Source: Anodontia alba (taxonomy: Eukaryota; Mollusca; Bivalvia; Lucinida; Lucinidae). From it: a stretch of 64,000 nt of DNA. Location: positions 71,373,768 through 71,437,767 of the forward strand of contig OZ024826.1 of NCBI GenBank assembly GCA_964016985.1. Direction: 5' to 3'. The position numbers and the translations under genes are program-made. Below the pieces are notes generated by a model that was not told the origin of the DNA, did no database searches, and saw nothing but the letters and a program-made list of their open reading frames with translations. Below, piece by piece: positions 10,610 through 21,541 of the stretch; the first letter of the stretch is position 1, and each line of letters begins with the position of its first letter.

Positions 10610-10745
10610 TTTCGGCGAAAGAATGCACACAATACTGGTAAATAGCTGCTTAGAGGACTAAGCCTGTCCAGTGGATGTGTGTTTAGGAAAATGGACAGCG
10701 TTGAACAAGACCCCATTGAATTGATTAGGCTGTAAAACCTCAACA
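10610..10745 (+). mobile_element. SINE, 3' part only
   Basis: It matches the 3' half of the SINE at 23033-23337 (GCACAATACTGG, GCTTAGAGGACTAAGCCTG, GACCCCATT) and ends in the tail CTGTAAAACCTCAACACAA. The tRNA-like head is missing, as expected of a 5'-truncated copy. Confidence 0.75.
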
Positions 10746-10929
10746 CAACATAATTTGCAAGTTACACAGAAACAGACATATTTCTTTTTAGGTAAGATTA
10801 TTGATTCTGTAAATATTTTTTCGTCTGCTGAAGTCCAGGTGCCCAGATTTTAGCAGAATTTAGATAAGAATTGTAAGTTAAAGCTAAATCGATATTCAGT
10901 TTATTTCAAGTGTATTAGAGGTTTGCATT
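10746..10929. other. Non-coding, nothing recognised
   Basis: AT-rich; no open frame of note. Confidence 0.35.
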
Positions 10930-11200
10930 TATTATGGCGTGACATTTATGGGCTGACATTTCAAAAGTCAGGCCCTGATATTCAAGGTTGTAATCAGTGG
11001 ACATTCAAAATGTCATGGCCCTAATGCAGTTGAATAAGGGTACATAGGGTTGACAATCAGAATGTCACGGCCCTGTGAGTTAGCTGAAGATGTTGGAATA
11101 TCATGACCCTGGTGTTGTAAGAGGAAATGTCCTGATCGCAGGTATGATCTGGTATCTGTGTACATTTCAAATGTCATGGCCCTGTTATTAAAGTTTGCTA
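10930..11200. repeat. Degenerate tandem repeat
   Basis: The motif ACATTCAAAATGTCATGGCCCTG recurs four or five times in diverged form at roughly 60-70 bp spacing (near 10955, 11000, 11056, 11095, 11170). Confidence 0.55.
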
Positions 11201-11525
11201 TTATTTTATCAGGGCATTGAAATTTTGTTAATTTTTCTTAAGATATGGAGTTTGTATATGATGTCGACAGGCGACGCTGCCAAAAGCTGACGGAAGATAG
11301 CTGTCGACCGCGCTGCCGTTGACAATAGGATATAGGTCATGCACGAATTACATCTATGCCAGTGATAGACCAGTCACGATGTCGGGGATTCAGCCGCGAT
11401 GCCAATGATGTCACACCCTCCGGTGACATAGGGCATCATTGTAAATTGTATTGAATCATAACAGCAAACTTCATCATATTGTGGTGTAATCCTGTGTAGT
11501 TATGTTTTCTTTTCTTTTTTTGCAG
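11201..11525. other. Unique, GC-richer non-coding sequence
   Basis: Near 11243-11320 there is a short ATG frame of 25 codons rich in arginine and cysteine, with no recognised similarity. The segment ends in a T-rich tract and TTTTTTGCAG at 11525, a strong acceptor. Confidence 0.4.
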
Positions 11526-11622
11526 CCCTTCAGAGGCTGAAGCCTTCAAATACTGTAGCCTCCACTACGAAAGACAGCAGCAGGCGTCTTTGGACCTCAA
11601 AATATTTCAAGGCAACAAGTGA
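11526..11622 (+). CDS. Candidate terminal exon
   Basis: Directly after the acceptor TTTTTTGCAG, the frame with one leading base reads PSEAEAFKYCSLHYERQQQ and closes at TGA 11620-11622. An AATAAA signal follows 62 nt later (11684-11689). The residue make-up is protein-like, but the segment is short and unidentified. It could also be the 3' exon of a non-coding RNA. Confidence 0.35.
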
Positions 11623-11683
11623 AGTCCCGAATAACTATAATCGAAGTTTATTATGTGCTAGTATTAATAATGTATAATATATT

Positions 11684-11689
11684 AATAAA
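11684..11689 (+). promoter_or_regulatory. Possible polyadenylation signal AATAAA
   Basis: An AATAAA hexamer lies downstream of the candidate terminal exon, in an AT-rich region where such hexamers are common. Confidence 0.3.
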
Positions 11690-12254
11690 CCACAAAAAGA
11701 TTGACTTTGGAGCAACGCTCAGTAAATAAAATAATTTCACTTAAAGAAGATTATTCTGAGGAATAATACAGATGTCAGTTGACTAGTCAAGAACCATAAC
11801 ATTAAGCTGGGCCCAAACGATTAGTTACATTAACTAACCAAGACTCAATTAGTGTTTCTATGTCTTAAGATATGGTAGTCAGCATTCTCTTTGCATTGTC
11901 ATAGTGTTCACCACACATGGTTGGAGCTGTACTGGTGATTAAATATTTTGATTAACCAACCCAGGTTAATCAAGTTATAAGCCGGTACAGTTGCCAGCCA
12001 TTTTATCTCCGACTGTAGCCAACGCGAAGAGTCTAGCTTTTTGATTGTTCATGTATTGTTGTGTAGATTTGTAAGTGTAATTGTATGTTGTATATGTTTA
12101 TGTAAACAAAAAGAGTTGTAAAATCTAAAATTGTTAGAGTTTCTGTGTAGAGGTACAGTTAGGCAAACCCAACCCGAAGCATAGTCAAACAGGAAGTCAA
12201 CCTCTGTGTGTCTTGGCCACCCTTGTGCGTAACAGCATGACATCTTAATTTATT
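11690..12254. other. Non-coding, nothing recognised
   Basis: No gene. It contains TTAATCAAG/GATTAA-type short inverted segments near 11935-11975, possibly a small degenerate MITE. Confidence 0.35.
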
Positions 12255-12720
12255 TAGCATGGCAATGGTTAATCCTATTAGGTTGAAACATAGTGGACAA
12301 CAATTAGACTATGAGGTAGTCCAGCACATATTGTTTCAGGCTTACAGTACACCAAATTTTAATAGTTATAGCTCTTTAAAGATTGTTCAAGCATGACTTC
12401 ATTTCCAGCTCTATCCTCCTATAGTTTTCATCTGATCAAGCTGTTATTTGTATGTTGTTGGATAGAAAGAAGATGTGGAGTATAGCAGCCAGGTTACAGT
12501 ACACAAATTTTCATATTCTTTCAAGGTTACAGTACACCAAATTTTCATAGAGGTAAAGCATCCTCACGCTTTCAGGCTAAATCTTCCTACAGTTTTCACC
12601 AGTACCAGTTAAGACTATAAAGTGATACAGCACATATTTTTTCGAGGCTACAGTGCATCAATGTTTTGGTAGAGTTATCACACATCAAACACAGCCATCT
12701 TCTCTACATGTTTTGTTACC
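12255..12720. repeat. Diverged fragment of the 154-bp repeat family
   Basis: Motifs GTTGAAACATAGTGG, AGCACATATTGTTTCAGG and TTACAGTACACCAAATTTT recur two to three times. They match the units of the array at 44440-46990. Confidence 0.65.
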
Positions 12721-12956
12721 CTGCAGTGGCTGGGTATCATGCAGTGTCTGTGATGCTTTTATTGTAATCTCAATGTATAGCATCATATAGAGAGACCTTC
12801 ATATTTGTGAGTACATGACAAGTTTTGGGGATAAGAAACCCTCAGCAGTGGTTCAGTGGGAATTCTATACATGTAAGGTTTCCTGAGTCATAATTTAATA
12901 GAAGCCTTCTTGGGAATCAACACTGTCAGTTGCTTGTAACATGGACAGTTTGCGTT
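12721..12956. other. Non-coding, nothing recognised
   Basis: No gene or clear repeat. Confidence 0.35.
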
Positions 12957-13512
12957 TTTAGCTCCCCTTGGTCAAGTGCTCCTTGGGACTTTATAGGATG
13001 GTAGCCTACGGCATCCTTTGTCTGTCAACATTTCAAAGGTCGTCTCCTCTAAAACTGCCAGGCCAATTCAATGAAGTTTCATATGCAGCCTCCAGGCAAA
13101 GAGAAAAAAATGTTTGTACATTTGGTCCAGATCACATGACTAAGATGGCCACTATGTCCATGTATGATAAAAACCTTAAAAAATCTTCTCCAGTACCACT
13201 GGGCCGATTGCCTTGAAACTAGGTACATGTATGTACCTATGAAAGGGTGAGGGGACATATTGTTTTTGGGATGAATCCTGTTGGCGTCATGCATGTAGCA
13301 TTTGGGACTCTAGTACTACAAGGTTTATATAAATGATGTCCCTGGGTTGACCTTGACCTATTTTATGGCAAGGTCAAATTTGGTCCTTGAGACTTTTGAA
13401 TTTGAAAACTCCTGTGAATGTTAAAGGTCAAGGTCATTTTGTGACCTTGACCAAAGTTCATTTTGGTTGAATATTTAAAGCCCTTTTACTTAGACACCAC
13501 TAGGCTAATTAT
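12957..13512 (+). mobile_element. Hairpin-ended repeat, 5' part (TTTAGCTCCCC start)
   Basis: The start TTTTTAGCTCCCCTTGG matches the 5' terminus of the family A elements. Downstream it carries GGGTTGACCTTGACC and the inverted pair TCAAGGTCA/TGACCTTGA (13428-13450), shared with the 590-bp units at 16940-18840. Confidence 0.55.
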
Positions 13513-13514
13513 GT

Positions 13515-13547
13515 CCCCCCCCCCCCCACTCCCCCGCCCCCCCCCCC
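13515..13547. repeat. C-rich homopolymer tract
   Basis: A 33-bp stretch is C except for three short interruptions. The minus strand is G-rich and could form a quadruplex. Confidence 0.9.
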
Positions 13548-13559
13548 TTCTGCCGAAAG

Positions 13560-14387
13560 GTGGGGAGACAAATTGTCGGCGTAAAACTTCTTGTCCGCTC
13601 TGCAACTTCAAATCCCTTCCGCATATTTTGATAATACTTGGTAGAAATGTAGAACAGGGTTAGATGACATGTCCCTTGCTAGAATGAAAACTCTAGCTTT
13701 CTTACTTTTGGAGTTATTTCCCTTTGTTTTGTTTGAAAAAGATTTTGTGTCCGCTCGGTAACTCGAATACCCTTTGAAATATTTTGATGGTACTTGGTAG
13801 AAATGTAGAACAGGACTAGACGACGTGTCGGGTACAAGAATGACAACTTTGCTTTTCTGACTTTTGGCGTTTTCTCCCCTTGTTATATTTGACAGTGATA
13901 AAGCATTGATTTTATTGTCCCTTCTGTAAGTCAAATACCCTTTGGAATATTTTATGATACTCCGTAGAAATGTAGAACAGGACAGACAACGTGTCCCATA
14001 CAAGAATGACAACTTTGGCTTCCTTTCTTTTGGAGATATCCCTTCGTTTTGTTTGAAATAGATTTCATGTCCACACTGTAACTCTAATACATAGGACAGA
14101 CAACGTGTTCCGTGCAAGAATGAAAACTCTAGCTTTCTTACTTTTGGAGTTATTTCCCTTTGTTTTGTTTGAAAAAGATTTTGTGTCTGCAAGGTAACTC
14201 GAATACCCTTTGAAATATTTTGATGGTACTTGGTAGATATAAAAACAGGACTAGACGACGTATAGTGTACAAGAATGACAACTCTGCCTTTCTTACTTTT
14301 GCAGTTATCTGCCTTTGTTTTATTTGACAGTGATAATGCATTGATTTTGTGTCTGTTCTGTAAGTCTAATACCCTTTGGAATATTTT
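13560..14387. repeat. Degenerate tandem array, about 160-bp unit, left part
   Basis: Landmarks AATACCCTTTG, GGTAGAAATGTAGAACAGG and ACAAGAATGACAACT recur at about 156-167 bp. A minus-strand frame of 305 codons (13608-14525) runs through the units and is lysine-rich read-through of repeats, not a gene. The array resumes at 16490 after an inserted element. Confidence 0.75.
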
Positions 14388-16489
14388 TAGCTCAGCTGAG
14401 CTATGCTCAGGATGAGCTATAGTGATCACTTTTTGTCTGTCGTCTGTCTGTCCGTGCCTCCATGCATCTGTGCATCCATCCATTAACATTTTCAAACGAC
14501 TTCTCCTCTGAAGCCCCTGGGCCAAAGTCGCTCAAATTTCATATGGAGCCTCCTTAGTTGGGGGAAAGAAAGATTGCTAAAATGGTTGCTGTCCATTGCC
14601 CAAGATGGCTGCCATGCCCATATATGGTAAAAATCTTTAAAAATCTTCTTCTCCAGAACCAAGGATGCCTTGGGGCTGAATCTTTGCACAAATCATCGGG
14701 GATGGGAGATCTGCAAAGTTGCTAAAATAATGGTCGTACATTGACATTTGATTTTTTTACAGCAAGGTGGTTTGCTTCCCTATGCATTTGTATGGATGCC
14801 ATACATTTGTATAGGAAAAATGTTGAGAATTTCAGACGAGTTCTCCTCTAAAACCTCTGGGCCAATGTTGCTTAAATTTCATGTGGAGCCTCCTTGGTGC
14901 AGGGGAATGAAAGAAAGCTGAATTGGTTGCGGTCCATTGACAAGATGGCAGCCATGCTCATATATGGTAAAAACCTTTAAAAATCTTCTCCAGAACAGAG
15001 GATGCCTTGGGGCTGAATCTTTGCACAAATCATCGAGGACGGGAGGCCTACGAAAGTGATGATCGTACATTGAAGTTTGACCTTTTTACAGCAAGGTCAA
15101 GTTTGCCTCTGTATGTGTTTGTATGGGCCCCATACATTTGTATGGAAAAAATGTTGATATTTTCAAATGACTTCTCCTCTGAAGCATCTGGGCCAATGTT
15201 GCTCAAATTTCATATGGAGCCTCCTTGGGGCAGGGGAAAGAAAGTTTGCTAAAATGGTCTTGGTCCATTGATTAAGATGGCTGCCATGTCCATATATGGT
15301 AAAAACCTATACAAATCTTCTTCTCTAGAACCAAATAAGCCCTGGGGCCTAGTCTTTGCACAAATTGTTGGGGACAGGAGATCTACCAAAATTGCTAAAA
15401 TGATGGTCCTACGTTGATGCTTGACCTTTTTACTGCAAGGTCAAATTTGCTTCCCTTCGCATTTGTATGGGCCCTATATACATTTATATGGGAAAAATAT
15501 TGAGAATTCATATTTTGGACATCTCCTCTATAATTCAGTTGAATTGAAACTTGATAATGACCATTAGGGCACTTAGTAGACACAAAATAGCTAAATGAGC
15601 CGATAGAAAATCCATGATGCCCGCCATCTTGAAAATCAATTTTGGACTTCCTAAACATTTGTCACTTTGAGCCGAAACTGGCTCTGTAGCAACAGGATGA
15701 CGCCTGGATCGAAATGAGCTAAAATTCTGTTGATCGGAAATCCAAGATGGCCACAATGGTTCTGCTCCATTGAACAAGATGGCCACCAGAGCTAAAAATA
15801 GAAAATCTTCAAACGACATCTCGTCCTTGGCCAGTGGCCCAATTTCAAAATATTTGCACAGAAGTGTTCCTCCAATGGTCCTCTACCAAAGTTGCTAAAA
15901 TGGTTCCACTTGGCTGAACAAACTGGCACTCAGAGCTAAAAATAGAAAAAAAAAAAACATTAAAAGACATCTCCGCAGCAGCCAGTGTCCCGATTTTAAA
16001 GTAATTTCATAGAAGTGTTCCTCTTATGGCCCTTTACCAAAATTGCTAAAATTGTTCTGCTCAGCTGAATAAAATGGCCACCAGAGCTAAAAATAGAAAA
16101 AAAAAACTTTAAATGACATCTCCTCCTTGGTCAGTGGCCTGATTTCAAAGTGATTTCACAAAAATGTTCCTCTTGTGCCCCTTAACCAAAATTGCTAAAA
16201 TGGTTCTGCTCTGCTGAAGAAAATGGTTGCCACAGCTAAAAATAGAAAAAAAAAAAAAAAAAACTTTAAAGGACAGGATAAGTAGATGACCCAATTAACA
16301 TATGAAAAAAATCTAATGTTCTTTTTACTTATGGCCTTTTGAAAACTTCAGCATTTTAACCTTGTAAGCAAGATATCTCAAAAACTGTTGCCTTGAAACT
16401 TGACAAAGTTTAGGGAATGATGAGTAAATGACCTGATAACTTACAGCAGTTAACTCAGGGGAGCATTGTGGCCCATGGGTCTCTTGTCA
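14388..16489 (+). mobile_element. Hairpin-ended repeat, family A (copy 1)
   Basis: It starts TTTAGCTCAGCTGAGC with a two-part stem (CTGAGC-TAT-GCTCAG inside AGCTCA...TGAGCT), then AGTGATCAC. It ends with a subterminal CTCAGGGGAGC (inverted match 9/11 to the start), a CCCATGGG palindrome and TCTCTTGTC. The interior holds diverged units with CAAGATGGCTGCCATG, GACTTCTCCTCTGAAGC and GAGCTAAAAATAGAAAA. The 160-bp array is found on both sides, so this is an insertion into it. No protein frame is credible. Confidence 0.7.
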
Positions 16490-16935
16490 TGTTTCTTACT
16501 TTTGGAGTTATCACACTTTGTTTTGTTTTTGAAATTGATTTTGTGTCAATAACTCGAATACCCTTTGGAATATTTTGATGATTTTTGGTTGAAATGAAGA
16601 ACAGGACTAGATGAGTTGTTGCATACAAGAAAGACAACTCTGGCTTTCTTACTTTTGGAGTTATCTCCCCATCTTGTGTTTGAATTTGATTTTGTGTCTG
16701 TTCTGTAGCTTCAATACATTTGGTAGAAATGTAGAACAGGAGGAGACAACATTTTGCGTACAAGAATGACAACTCGGGCTTTCTTACTTTTGGAGTTATC
16801 TCCTCTTCTTGTTTTGAATTTGATTTCATGTCCAATCTGTAACTTGAATACCCTTCACAATATTTTGATGATACTTGGTAGAAATGTAGATAAGGACAAG
16901 AGGACATGTCGCCTACAAGAATGACAACCATGCTG
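16490..16935. repeat. Degenerate tandem array, about 160-bp unit, right part
   Basis: Continuation of the array at 13560-14387 with the same landmarks. The minus-strand frame 16455-16931 is read-through. Confidence 0.7.
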
Positions 16936-18840
16936 GGGTTGCAGGGGACATTTGTTGTTGTTTTTTCTAAAAACCTTTTCTAGTTAAAATTATATTTTAT
17001 ATAAAGCCTTTGTGGGATGGGAGGATATAATTTTATTTAAATGGTCTGTCAGATGAGTGAGATGATAGCCATGCCCATATATAGGAAAAACCATAAAAAT
17101 CTTCTTCTTCAGAACCACTAGGCAGACTGCCTTGAAACTAGGTATGTAGCATCTGGGACTCTAGTACTGCAAAAGTATATAAATGATGACCCTGGGTTAC
17201 CTTGACCTATTTTATGGCAAGGTCAAATTTGGTCTTTCAGGAGATGATTTATATAAGCTTCTAGCTTTTTATCAAATCCAGTACCATATAACATTATGCG
17301 ATGTATATATGTGAACTTAAATGAATAAAATATTGTTTAAACCAAATTTGGTCTACTATGCTTTTGAATGGGCAAAGCTGAAATAGTGCACTTTTCTCTT
17401 GCTCTTATAGTCTATGATATAAAAATGCAGTCAACTTCAACCCCTGTGAATGCTAATGGTCAATGTCATTTAGTGACCTTGGACAAAGGTCATTTGGGTT
17501 GAATATCAATTAAGTCCTTATTCTTGAAAAAAAACTATGCTAATTATCCCTGTGCTTTTCGAAGAAAAAGTAGGGATATTGTTATACCCCCTGTCCGGCT
17601 GTCCATCCATCCGTACATCCATCTGTAATGTCACACCGGTGCTCCTAGACCATTTAAGCTAGAATCTTAAAACTTTCACAGGTGATAGCCCTATGAATGA
17701 GGACTGGAGGAACGCATTTGGAATTTTGATGTGCACAGAGATATGCGATGGCGCTGGCGGGGGGATATGCTATGGCCCGCCATCGACTTGCTCTAGTTAA
17801 AATTATATTTCATATGAAGCCTATGTGGGATGAAAGAATGAAATTATATTCAAAAGGTCCAGGTCAGATGACCAAGATTGCTGCCATGCCAATATAAGGT
17901 AGAAATCTTAAAAATCTTCTCTCCCAGTACAACTGAACTGATTACCTTGCAATTTGGTATGCGGCATTTGGCACTCTAGTACTACAAAGTTTATATAAAT
18001 GATGACCCTGGGTTGACCTTGACCTATTTTACAATGAGGTCAAGTTTGATCCATAACTTTTGAATGGGAAAAGCTGAAAAAGTGCATTTTTCTGTTGCTG
18101 TTATAATCTTTGGTATGGAAATGCAGTCAGCTTCAACCGATATGAATGCTAACGATCAAGTTCATTTAGTGACCTTGGACAAATGTCACTTGGGTTGAAT
18201 ATATTTCAAGTCCATTTTCTTAGAAACTACTAAGCAAATTAAAATTGTATTTCATATAAAGCCTATGTGGGATGGGAGAATGAAATCATATTCAAATAGT
18301 CAAGGTCAAGGTCATTTTGTGACCTTGGTCAAAGTTCACTTTGGTTGAATATATTTAAAGTCCTTTTTCTTAGAAACTATTAGGCTAATTAAAATTAAAC
18401 TTTATATGAAGGCAATATGGAATAGAAAAATGAAATTATATTCAAATGGTTCAGGTCAGATGACCAGGACGACCTCCATGCCCATATATAATAAAAACTT
18501 TAAAGAATCCTCTTTTCCAGAAACCATCAGGCCTATTGCCTTGAAACTAGGTATGTAGCATTTTGGACTCAAGTACTATTATATGTATATAAATGATGAC
18601 CCTGGCTTGACCTTGACCTGTTTTACTGCAAGGTCAAATTTGGTCTCTTAGGCTTTTGAATGGGCAAAACTGAAATAGTGCATTTTTCTGTTGCTATTAT
18701 AGTCTGTGATATTGAAATGCAGTCAACTTCAACCCCTATGAATGCTTAAAGTCAAGGTCATTTTTTTTTTCTTGGAAACTACTAAGTTGATTAAAATTAT
18801 GTTTCATATGAAGTCCATGTGGGATGGGAGAATGAAATCA
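16936..18840. repeat. Tandem units of about 590 bp with TGACCTTGACC motifs
   Basis: CCCTGGGTTGACCTTGACC or a variant recurs near 17188, 18008 and 18601 (820 and 593 bp; the first interval includes a 250-bp insertion). Each unit also has GGCTAATTAAAATTATATTTC, AGATGGCTGCCATGCC and TGAAATGCAGTCAACTTCAA in the same order. Each unit carries TCAAGGTCA-type motifs. Confidence 0.7.
17547..17796 (+). mobile_element. Hairpin-ended repeat, family C (compact copy)
   Basis: The 5' end forms ATCCCT...AGGGAT enclosing CTTTTC-GAA-GAAAAAG. Near the 3' end CGATGGCG (17746-17753) pairs with CGCCATCG (17778-17785), followed by ACTTGCTCTAG and TTA. The 590-bp unit around it is interrupted exactly here: uninterrupted units read GCTAATTAAAATTA, and this copy reads GCTAATTA, then the element, then TTAAAATTA. 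The element is 250 bp and non-coding. Confidence 0.7.
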
Positions 18841-19182
18841 TATTTAATTTTTACCTAGAGTGCTAAGCGTTAAAGGGCCATGATTTATAAAGAACTATAA
18901 ATAAAGGCAAACATTGCAAAAGATATCTGATTATCTCATTTTTGAATAGTGATATAACAGCAAAAATCTTCAGATTGCATCTAAAATTCAGATCATGGCA
19001 AACCACAGAGACTGTTTGCAAATACCCGTGAACAGACTCTTCAGTGTTGTGCAAGTTATCTCCCTTGCACCATTACTTAACCTCATTTCTGCTAGTGGTA
19101 AAGATATTATTTGAAACATGTTATGTTTTTTTTGTTTTTGTTTTTTTTAACAAAAACACAGCTTACCATATTTATCCTAATG
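18841..19182. other. Non-coding, nothing recognised
   Basis: It contains a T-rich stretch at 19128-19150. The minus-strand frame 18863-19054 has no recognisable features. Confidence 0.35.
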
Positions 19183-19350
19183 GGAATTGATAGGTCTGGG
19201 CAAACAGTATAGACACAGATCAAATTCCACAGAATATGATCAGTGTCTACATTGTCTGTTATTCATCCAGCTGTTTTAGGCACACCAGTAGGCAAGAAAA
19301 TTGACTTGTACACATTTTAGACAAGTATGTTAACTGAGGAGTTAAGATCA
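19183..19350. mobile_element. MITE-B, diverged, reverse orientation
   Basis: It contains an H1 hairpin (19200-19258) with the loop sequence CACAGAATATG and the order of segments seen at 20845-21053. Confidence 0.5.
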
Positions 19351-19404
19351 GGATAATGGACTAACAAAGCTCTGATAAAAGGAGGTAGGTAAATAGTTTT
19401 CTTA

Positions 19405-19495
19405 TTATTCCCCCAAAACATATGCTGTGGGTACTCATTAGAAGCGCCTCAGCACGGTGTTTTTAAAGAGTACCCACAAGATATGCTTTTGCAGA
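19405..19495. repeat. H3 hairpin (CATATGYTGTGGGTACTC family)
   Basis: AAAACATATGCTGTGGGTAC on the left and GTACCCACAAGATATGCTTTT on the right are inverted copies. The best copy is at 25434-25528. Confidence 0.65.
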
Positions 19496-19529
19496 AAAAA
19501 GAAACATATCAATGGATTTTGGGTGAAAA

Positions 19530-20190
19530 AAGTGCCTTATCTGAAGCTAAGGACCAAGAGGCCATAGAAAAAATGCCATATCTGAAAAGCCATAGAAAAA
19601 AAGTGCCTTATCTGAAGCTATGGACCAAGAAGCCATAGAAAAAAATGCCTTATCTGAAGCTATGGACCAAGAAGCCATAGAAAAAATGCCTTATCTGAAG
19701 CTATGAACCAAGAAGCCATAGAAAAAAATGCCTTATCTGAAGCTATGGACCAAGAAGCCATAGAAAAAATGCCTTATCTGAAGCTATGGACCAAGAAGCC
19801 ATAGTATCTGAAGCTATGGACCAAGAAGCCATAGAAAAAATGCCTTATCTGAAGCTATGGACCAAGAAGCCATAGAAAAAATGCCTTATCTGAAGCTATG
19901 GACCAAGAAGCCATAGAAAAAAATGCCTTATCTGAAGCTATGGACCAAGAAGCCATAGAAAAAATGCCTTATCTGAAGCTATGAACCAAGAAGCCATAGA
20001 AAAAATGCCTTATCTGAAGCTATGGACCAAGAAGCCATAAAAAAGTGCCTTATCTGATGCTATGGACCAAGAAACCATAGAAAAAAATGCCTTATCTGAA
20101 GCTATGGACCAAGAAGCCAAAGAGAAAAGTGCCTTATCTGAAGCTGTGGACCAAAAAGCCATAGAAAAAATGCCTTATCTGAAGCTATGG
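19530..20190. repeat. Minisatellite, 40-41-bp unit, about 16 copies
   Basis: The unit is GCCTTATCTGAAGCTATGG plus ACCAAGAAGCCATAGAAAAAA. Units differ mainly in the length of the A-run and by occasional deletions (19800, 20037). Confidence 0.92.
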
Positions 20191-20844
20191 AGCTGAATTT
20201 AAACTTTAGATGATGGAAGAGTGTAGTAAATTGAAATGTTGAGATGGGTGTTCAAGTATACTGTGATTGTTATACAGAAAAAGAGACAGGGTACACAGTA
20301 CAAACTATTGCTGGAGTCTTAATCTATGATTACATTGACATTCAATAATTTCATATGTTAGTTGCCTCGGTTCTCTTTGACCTCTACACTTATATGAAAT
20401 ATTTCATGTCATAGTTGTTGTTAGTTTTTATTATTGATGAAATTACACAAACAATATGCTCACTACACAATTTATTTTTTTTCTCTGATAATAAACTGAA
20501 CTATTTCCTAGTTTGATTGTCTCCCTCATCTTCAGTTTTCTTCCCTTTTTTTTTCTTGGATAATGTAAGCCATTATCTGCAGCATAAAATTAATGTTTAG
20601 CATGCTGTGTAGCCAACAATGTTTGGAAATTTATTTTTTTTTATAGGATAGGTTTTGACATTTCATTCAAATTGTCTCCTGAGAAAATTTTCTTTTTTGA
20701 GAAAAATAAAAAAAAATCAAAATGCTGTCGGCTGAATTTGTCCAGAGAGCAGTATAAGTTAAAGAAAGTGTGCCAGAGTGGGTGCAGGTACAGGCATAGC
20801 AGGGCGGTTAGAGCATGTAGTGAAAGCAGGAAAGAGTACTGTAA
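20191..20844. other. Non-coding, with a half H2 hairpin
   Basis: TTTTGACATTTCATTCAAATT at about 20653-20673 resembles one arm of H2 with no clear partner. The frame 20672-20872 is not convincing. Confidence 0.4.
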
Positions 20845-21053
20845 TAACCCATTTAGGGACAGACAGGTCTGAGAAAACAGTCAAGACCTAGATCAGATGC
20901 CACAGAATGTGGTATCTGATCAGGGTGTACACTGTTTGCCACTCATTCAGCAATATTTTAAACACCTCAACAGGTAGTAGAACAGACTTTTACAAATTAT
21001 AGAACAAGTATTGTAAGGTGTTAAGATGTCCCAATATTTAGAGTAATTACAAT
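20845..21053. mobile_element. MITE-B, reverse orientation, with H1 hairpin
   Basis: The left end TTTAGGGACAGACAGG and the right end GATGTCCCAATATTTAGAG are the MITE-B termini inverted. An H1 hairpin lies at 20871-20939. Confidence 0.65.
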
Positions 21054-21054
21054 A

Positions 21055-21541
21055 TCCAGTGTGGGGAATCCATGTGACCAAATGACTAGGTACACAGAGT
21101 TTGTTACTATTTTTTGTATTTTTCTCCGCATAAGGTAGGATTTTTTAGAATAACTCCATTCATACCAAATGGAATTTGTTCAAATAAAGCGCAGTGTATG
21201 CGGAAAATCAAGCTCTTTCTGGTGGTGTAAGCACTATTCTGCCATCTGGTCTAATTCTCGAGAACATTTGAAGAATGCTTTTGCTGTCAATCTGGGCTAC
21301 CGGGACAATGTGAATGAATTTTGACGAAAAACATTCTCTGAATGTTCTTGAGAATCAGACCAGATTACAGATTACATCACCAGAAAGAGCTTGATTTTCC
21401 GCGTACTCTGCGCTTTATTTGAACAAATTCCATCGGGTATAAATCGAGATATTCTGAAAAACCCTACCTGATGCAGAGCTAAAAATAGTAACAAACTCTG
21501 TGCACCTAGTAATATGGTCACATGGATTCCCTACACTGATA
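21055..21541. mobile_element. Foldback element, about 485 bp
   Basis: Two arms of roughly 210 bp are inverted copies at about 90 percent: CAGTGTGGGGAATCCATGTG at 21057 against, inverted, CAGTGTAGGGAATCCATGTG ending near 21539. The core is about 50 bp, around 21285. Landmarks inside the arms include AATTTGTTCAAATAAAGCGC and AAATCAAGCTCTTTCTGGTG. No coding frame is present. Confidence 0.85.

Noticed and set aside
13608..14525. 305-codon minus-strand frame
   Set aside because: It runs through degenerate 160-bp tandem units with repeated KARVFILAR-type phrases, starts inside an inserted element and shows no domain; read-through of a repeat.
16455..16931. 158-codon minus-strand frame
   Set aside because: Same 160-bp repeat family as 13608-14525; phrase repetition explains the open frame.
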